Source: Oscillospiraceae bacterium
Lineage (GTDB): Bacteria; Bacillota; Clostridia; Oscillospirales; Acutalibacteraceae
Direction: 5' to 3'
Assembly (NCBI GenBank): GCA_902772935.1
Contig: CACYCR010000155.1
Coordinates: forward strand, 1 to 33,062
DNA: 33,062 nt
In this document: in pieces, positions 30,621 through 33,062 of the stretch
How positions within the stretch are numbered: the first letter of the stretch is position 1
How the letters are laid out: each line of letters opens with the position of its first letter
The notes under the pieces: generated by a model
What the model saw: the letters and a program-made list of their open reading frames with translations, nothing else
What the model was told of the DNA's origin: nothing
Databases searched by the model: none
Translations under genes and position numbers: made by a program

Positions 30621-32144
30621 TTAAACCGTCCTTTCCGGAGAATACGACCTGCGGTAGAGGTCGTTGATTTCTTTGTAATACGCTTCGTCAATCATGGAAA
30701 GCGCGTCGGCGCTGATGCGGAACGTCCAGTTCTCTTCACTTGTGCCGGGGATGTTCATACGCGCGTCCTTGCCGAAGCCGCACATATCCTGCACGGCGAT
30801 CACGGCGGTGTCGGCGCTGCTGCGCCAGACCGCTTCAATCATGGCACGGCAGGAACCGGAATAAAAGCCGCCCTCGCCCCATTCTCTGCCGCCGAAGCAG
30901 CAATACCGCAGGGCAAACGCGCGCTCCTGCGGCGTGGCATCCCACAGCCAGCCGAGCAAGGTGTTGTTGTCGTGCGTACCGAGGTAGGCGATGCAGTTTT
31001 TCGGGTAGTTGTGCGGCAAATGGGTGCTGTCGCCGTGCGGGTCAAAACCGAACTGCAGCACGCGCATGCCCGGGAAGCCGCTGTCCTTGAGCAGCTGCAC
31101 AACATCCTCACCGAACACGCCGAGGTCTTCTGCAATGACGTCCGCGTTCGGCAGCGCCTGTTCCACCGCGCGAAACAGCGCCATGCCGGGACCTTGTTCC
31201 CAGGTGCCGACCTTTGCTGTTTCGCTGTCGCCGGGCACGGCCCAGTACGATGCAAACGCACGGAAATGGTCGATGCGCACACGATCAAACAGCTTCATCG
31301 CGTGGGCGATGCGCCGGATCCACCAGCGGTAACCGTCCTGCTGCATTGCCTTCCAGTCGTAGAGCGGGTTGCCCCAAAGCTGCCCGTCTTCGGAAAAATA
31401 ATCGGGCGGCACACCGGCCACACGGGCGGGGGAGAGCGTTTCCGCGTCCAGCTCAAACAGCTTCGGGTTGCTCCAGACATCCACGCTGTCCCGGCTGACG
31501 TAAATCGGCATATCACCGATCAGGAAGACGCCGTTTGCATTGGCGATCTCTTTCAGCCGGCGGTACTGTATGAAGAAGACGTACTGCGTGAAAATGTAAA
31601 AATCGATCTCGTCCTGCATCAATGCGGCAGATTTCACTGCCGTTTCATAATGCGCTTGCACTTTCGGCCATTCCCACCAGGGCTTTTGATCGTTCTGCTC
31701 CTTGAGCGCCATGAACAGCCCGTAATCCCGCACCCAGGGGTTCTGATCGGCAAAGAGCGAAAGCTGTTCCTTTGCCGCATCGTCAAGACGGGTGAACGCC
31801 TTGCGCAGTACCGCAAGACGCGACGTGAACGCAAAGCGGTGCGCTGCACAGTAAATGCTGCCGTCATAGACGCAGGACTGCACCTCATCTTCGGTGAGCA
31901 GACCGTCTGCCTGCAGCGGACGCGGATCAATCAGCGCAATGTTGCCCGCAAAGGCGCTCAGCGAGCAATACGGTGAGCCGCTGTCATCCACGGGGCAAAG
32001 CGGCAGCACCTGCCAATAGTGAAAGTGCATCTCGGCAAGCTGCGACACAAACTGCGCCGCCTCTTTGCCGAGTACGCCGACGCCGAACGGTCCGGGCAGG
32101 GATGTGATATGCATCAGAACGCCGGCGGTGCGCGCTTGTTTCAT
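30621..32144 (-). CDS. malQ: 4-alpha-glucanotransferase (GH77, amylomaltase)
   Basis: 507 residues, ATG at 32144 behind AAGGAGAG. The full GH77 pattern is present: RTAGVLMHITSLPGPFGVG, HYWQVLPLCPVDDSGSPY, IGDMPIYVSRDSVDVW, then nucleophile D292 in RVRIDHFRAF, acid/base E339 in IAEDLGVF and stabilizer D392 in GTHDNNTLLGW. It moves maltooligosaccharide units between alpha-1,4-glucans in the cytoplasm (glycogen, starch or maltodextrin use). It has its own sigma-A promoter and heads the malQ-hydratase-GDPD operon; the other two genes have no obvious link to glycogen. Confidence 0.96.
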   Translation of the reverse strand: MKQARTAGVLMHITSLPGPFGVGVLGKEAAQFVSQLAEMHFHYWQVLPLCPVDDSGSPYCSLSAFAGNIALIDPRPLQADGLLTEDEVQSCVYDGSIYCAAHRFAFTSRLAVLRKAFTRLDDAAKEQLSLFADQNPWVRDYGLFMALKEQNDQKPWWEWPKVQAHYETAVKSAALMQDEIDFYIFTQYVFFIQYRRLKEIANANGVFLIGDMPIYVSRDSVDVWSNPKLFELDAETLSPARVAGVPPDYFSEDGQLWGNPLYDWKAMQQDGYRWWIRRIAHAMKLFDRVRIDHFRAFASYWAVPGDSETAKVGTWEQGPGMALFRAVEQALPNADVIAEDLGVFGEDVVQLLKDSGFPGMRVLQFGFDPHGDSTHLPHNYPKNCIAYLGTHDNNTLLGWLWDATPQERAFALRYCCFGGREWGEGGFYSGSCRAMIEAVWRSSADTAVIAVQDMCGFGKDARMNIPGTSEENWTFRISADALSMIDEAYYKEINDLYRRSYSPERTV

Positions 32145-32176
32145 CGAATCTCTCCTTTTTCATTATATATGCCGTT

Positions 32177-32205
32177 ATTCTATCACATTGCGCGAAAAAA
32201 GGCAA
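32177..32205 (-). promoter_or_regulatory. Sigma-A promoter of malQ
   Basis: On the minus strand TTGCCT (plus 32200-32205), 17-base spacer, TAGAAT (32177-32182). Its -35 lies inside the terminator hairpin of the DUF559 gene. Confidence 0.7.
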
Positions 32206-32230
32206 GGGCATTGTCAAGCGCCTTGCCTTT
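32195..32230 (-). terminator. Terminator of the DUF559 gene overlapping the malQ promoter
   Basis: A perfect 10-bp stem (AAAGGCAAGG/CCTTGCCTTT at 32198-32207 and 32221-32230), 13-base loop, and six T on the minus strand. It starts 9 bases after the stop codon at 32239. Confidence 0.85.
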
Positions 32231-32238
32231 ACAAAAAT

Positions 32239-32595
32239 TCATGCACCGCTTGTGCGAACCACGCGGTCGATTTCGTCGCAGACCGCACGGAATTGCGTGT
32301 TGATGTCGTGGTTGGAAAAGCGCAGCACTTTACACCCGAAGGCGGTGATGACGCTGTCGCGCTCGTTGTCATACGCAGCGCCCTGATCGCTGAAATGCTG
32401 TGATCCGTCGAGCTCGACGACGAGCTTTGCCGCCGGGCAGTAAAAATCGACGATGAAGTGTGAGATCACGGCTTGCCGTTTGAATTGTACGGGGTAGGTG
32501 CGCAAAAAATCGTACCACAAGTGGTTTTCTTGTGGCGTTGCATTCTTCCGCAGTTCCCGCGCCCGCGCAGACAATTTAGCGTTCCTCATTTTCAT
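32239..32595 (-). CDS. DUF559 domain protein (Vsr-like endonuclease fold)
   Basis: 118 residues from the ATG at 32595; an ATG at 32589 is equally possible, and the promoter rules out longer readings. The DUF559 pattern is clear: ARELRKNATPQENHLWYDFLR, then VQFKRQAVISHFIVDFYC, AAKLVVELDGSQH and CKVLRFSNHDI. These carry the acidic and Q-x-H positions of the Vsr/restriction-endonuclease-like fold (D in VDFY, E-x-D-G-x-Q-H). Such small proteins are very common, often on mobile or variable DNA, and their role is mostly unknown. It stands alone with its own promoter and terminator. The ribosome binding site is weak and the leader is only about 10 bases. Confidence 0.88.
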   Translation of the reverse strand: MKMRNAKLSARARELRKNATPQENHLWYDFLRTYPVQFKRQAVISHFIVDFYCPAAKLVVELDGSQHFSDQGAAYDNERDSVITAFGCKVLRFSNHDINTQFRAVCDEIDRVVRTSGA

Positions 32596-32611
32596 TGAAA
32601 TCACCGCTGTT

Positions 32612-32640
32612 ATCATAGCATGCGCGGCGGAAAAATGCAA
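32612..32640 (-). promoter_or_regulatory. Sigma-A promoter of the DUF559 gene
   Basis: On the minus strand TTGCAT (plus 32635-32640), 17-base spacer, TATGAT (32612-32617). Transcription would start about 10 bases before the ATG. Confidence 0.7.
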
Positions 32641-32660
32641 GTGGTTTTGCACCTTACCTA

Positions 32661-32831
32661 TCGACCGCACCCGTCACACTCCTCATCCACCCTGTCGACC
32701 TCACCCGTCACGCCTGGCGGCGCGCCACCCTCCCCTAACCAGGGGAGGGCAATTATGCCTTCCCCGCGGGCGGGGAAGGGGGACCGCTCGCGCAGCGAGT
32801 GGTGGATGAGGAGTGTGACGGGTGAGGTCGA
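32661..32831. repeat. Palindromic multi-hairpin intergenic repeat element
   Basis: Outer arms of 31 bases (32661-32691 and 32801-32831) are inverted copies with a single mismatch. A partial second copy of the left arm lies at 32694-32711. Between the arms are three further hairpins: CCCTCCCCT/AGGGGAGGG (32728-32749), CCTTCCCC/GGGGAAGG (32758-32779) and ACCGCTCGC/GCGAGTGGT (32783-32803, one G-U). No protein is credible here. The structure and GC-rich, strand-biased composition suit a dispersed non-autonomous repeat such as those abundant in gut Oscillospiraceae. Whether it recurs in this genome cannot be seen from one window. Confidence 0.75.
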
Positions 32832-32901
32832 CCTCGCGGTTGACAAAACAACCAAAAATCGAACGCTGAAGTTATGGATAATGCTAAAAATGACGAAAGC
32901 C

Positions 32902-32930
32902 TTGACAATGGAAAAGTGAAGTTGTAAAAT
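32902..32930 (+). promoter_or_regulatory. Sigma-A promoter reading off the right end
   Basis: Perfect TTGACA (32902-32907), 17-base spacer, TAAAAT (32925-32930). Transcription would start near 32937. Confidence 0.82.
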
Positions 32931-32936
32931 AATACT

Positions 32937-33062
32937 GTATAAGTGGCGGTGTATGCGTTTGCGGACGCGCCCCGCGCAGCAGAAAGAGGCAACCGTTTTT
33001 CCGCCGGGGAAAACGTCCGTGGTCAGAGGGCGTCCGGCAGGGGCGAAGGCAGCTTTTTGCGG
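32937..33062 (+). other. Start of an unidentified transcript (leader RNA, ncRNA or gene start)
   Basis: About 125 GC-rich bases follow the promoter to the edge. Complementary segments such as GGACGC with GCGTCC and CCCCG with CGGGG suggest structure. An ATG at 32953 opens a frame to the window end (product begins MRLRTRPAQQKE), but only a poor ribosome binding site (GGCGGTG) precedes it, and a GTG at 32943 in another frame is also open. I cannot decide between a structured leader, a small RNA and a coding start. Confidence 0.4.

Noticed and set aside
30606-31976. A 456-codon plus-strand open frame opposite malQ
   Set aside because: malQ carries all catalytic residues on the other strand, and this frame has no start signal.
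32937-33062. Resemblance of GGGGAAAACGTCCG to the conserved GAGGAAAGTCCGG segment of RNase P RNA
   Set aside because: The match is imperfect at invariant bases, and the surrounding conserved segments could not be found; the window ends too soon to test it.
1-33062. CRISPR arrays, tRNA or rRNA genes, insertion sequences and prophage genes
   Set aside because: No regularly spaced repeats, tRNA-like cloverleaf, rRNA core sequence, transposase, integrase or phage structural gene was recognised on either strand.

Overview
The window looks like a chromosomal segment of a Gram-positive clostridial bacterium, probably of the Oscillospiraceae/Ruminococcaceae type. The evidence is a perfect CIRCE operator in front of an hrcA-led heat-shock operon, Gram-positive LexA boxes (GAAC-N4-GTTC), AGGAGG-type ribosome binding sites, many TTGACA/TATAAT promoters with 17-base spacing, a YolD-type protein and a small-protein trio that I recall from Clostridia. 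The species assignment is inference. No rRNA, tRNA, CRISPR array, insertion sequence or prophage was seen.

Layout, left to right. 1-3.1 kb: a headless carbohydrate-binding-like fragment, a secreted GH43-like beta-propeller with an Ig-like tail, and a Vat/CatB-like acetyltransferase with its own strong promoter. 3.1-5.2 kb: a two-gene SOS operon (Y-family DNA polymerase plus YolD-like protein) behind two perfect LexA boxes. 5.2-6.2 kb (minus): a beta-propeller protein followed by an unlisted 30-residue hydrophobic peptide. 6.2-10.5 kb: a secreted SGNH hydrolase, an MBOAT O-acyltransferase and a DHHW/AlgJ-like protein, which together look like a cell-surface O-acetylation system. 10.5-11.4 kb (minus): three small proteins of unknown function. 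11.4-14.4 kb: a metallophosphoesterase, two TrkA-type potassium regulators, a PAP2 phosphatase and a GtrA protein. 14.4-17.1 kb: an ECF sigma factor overlapping a membrane-anchored beta-propeller protein that is probably its regulator. 17.2-18.3 kb: a methyltransferase and a TfoX-N protein. 18.4-25.3 kb: hrcA-grpE-dnaK-dnaJ-htpG. 25.3-27.6 kb (minus): a second ECF sigma operon with a membrane anti-sigma candidate and a lipoprotein. 27.6-32.2 kb (minus): malQ, an aconitase-family hydratase and a divergent GDPD phosphodiesterase in one tight operon. 32.2-33.1 kb: a solitary DUF559 nuclease, a multi-hairpin palindromic repeat, and a promoter running off the end of the window.

Themes: stress response (SOS, heat shock, two ECF modules) and envelope modification (O-acetylation, PAP2, GtrA, secreted propellers). 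Nothing here is clearly a new defence or mobile system. The least-explained parts are the two ECF modules with unusual extracytoplasmic partners, the 30-residue peptide, the three-protein minus operon, the DnaK repeat tail and the palindromic element at the right end.
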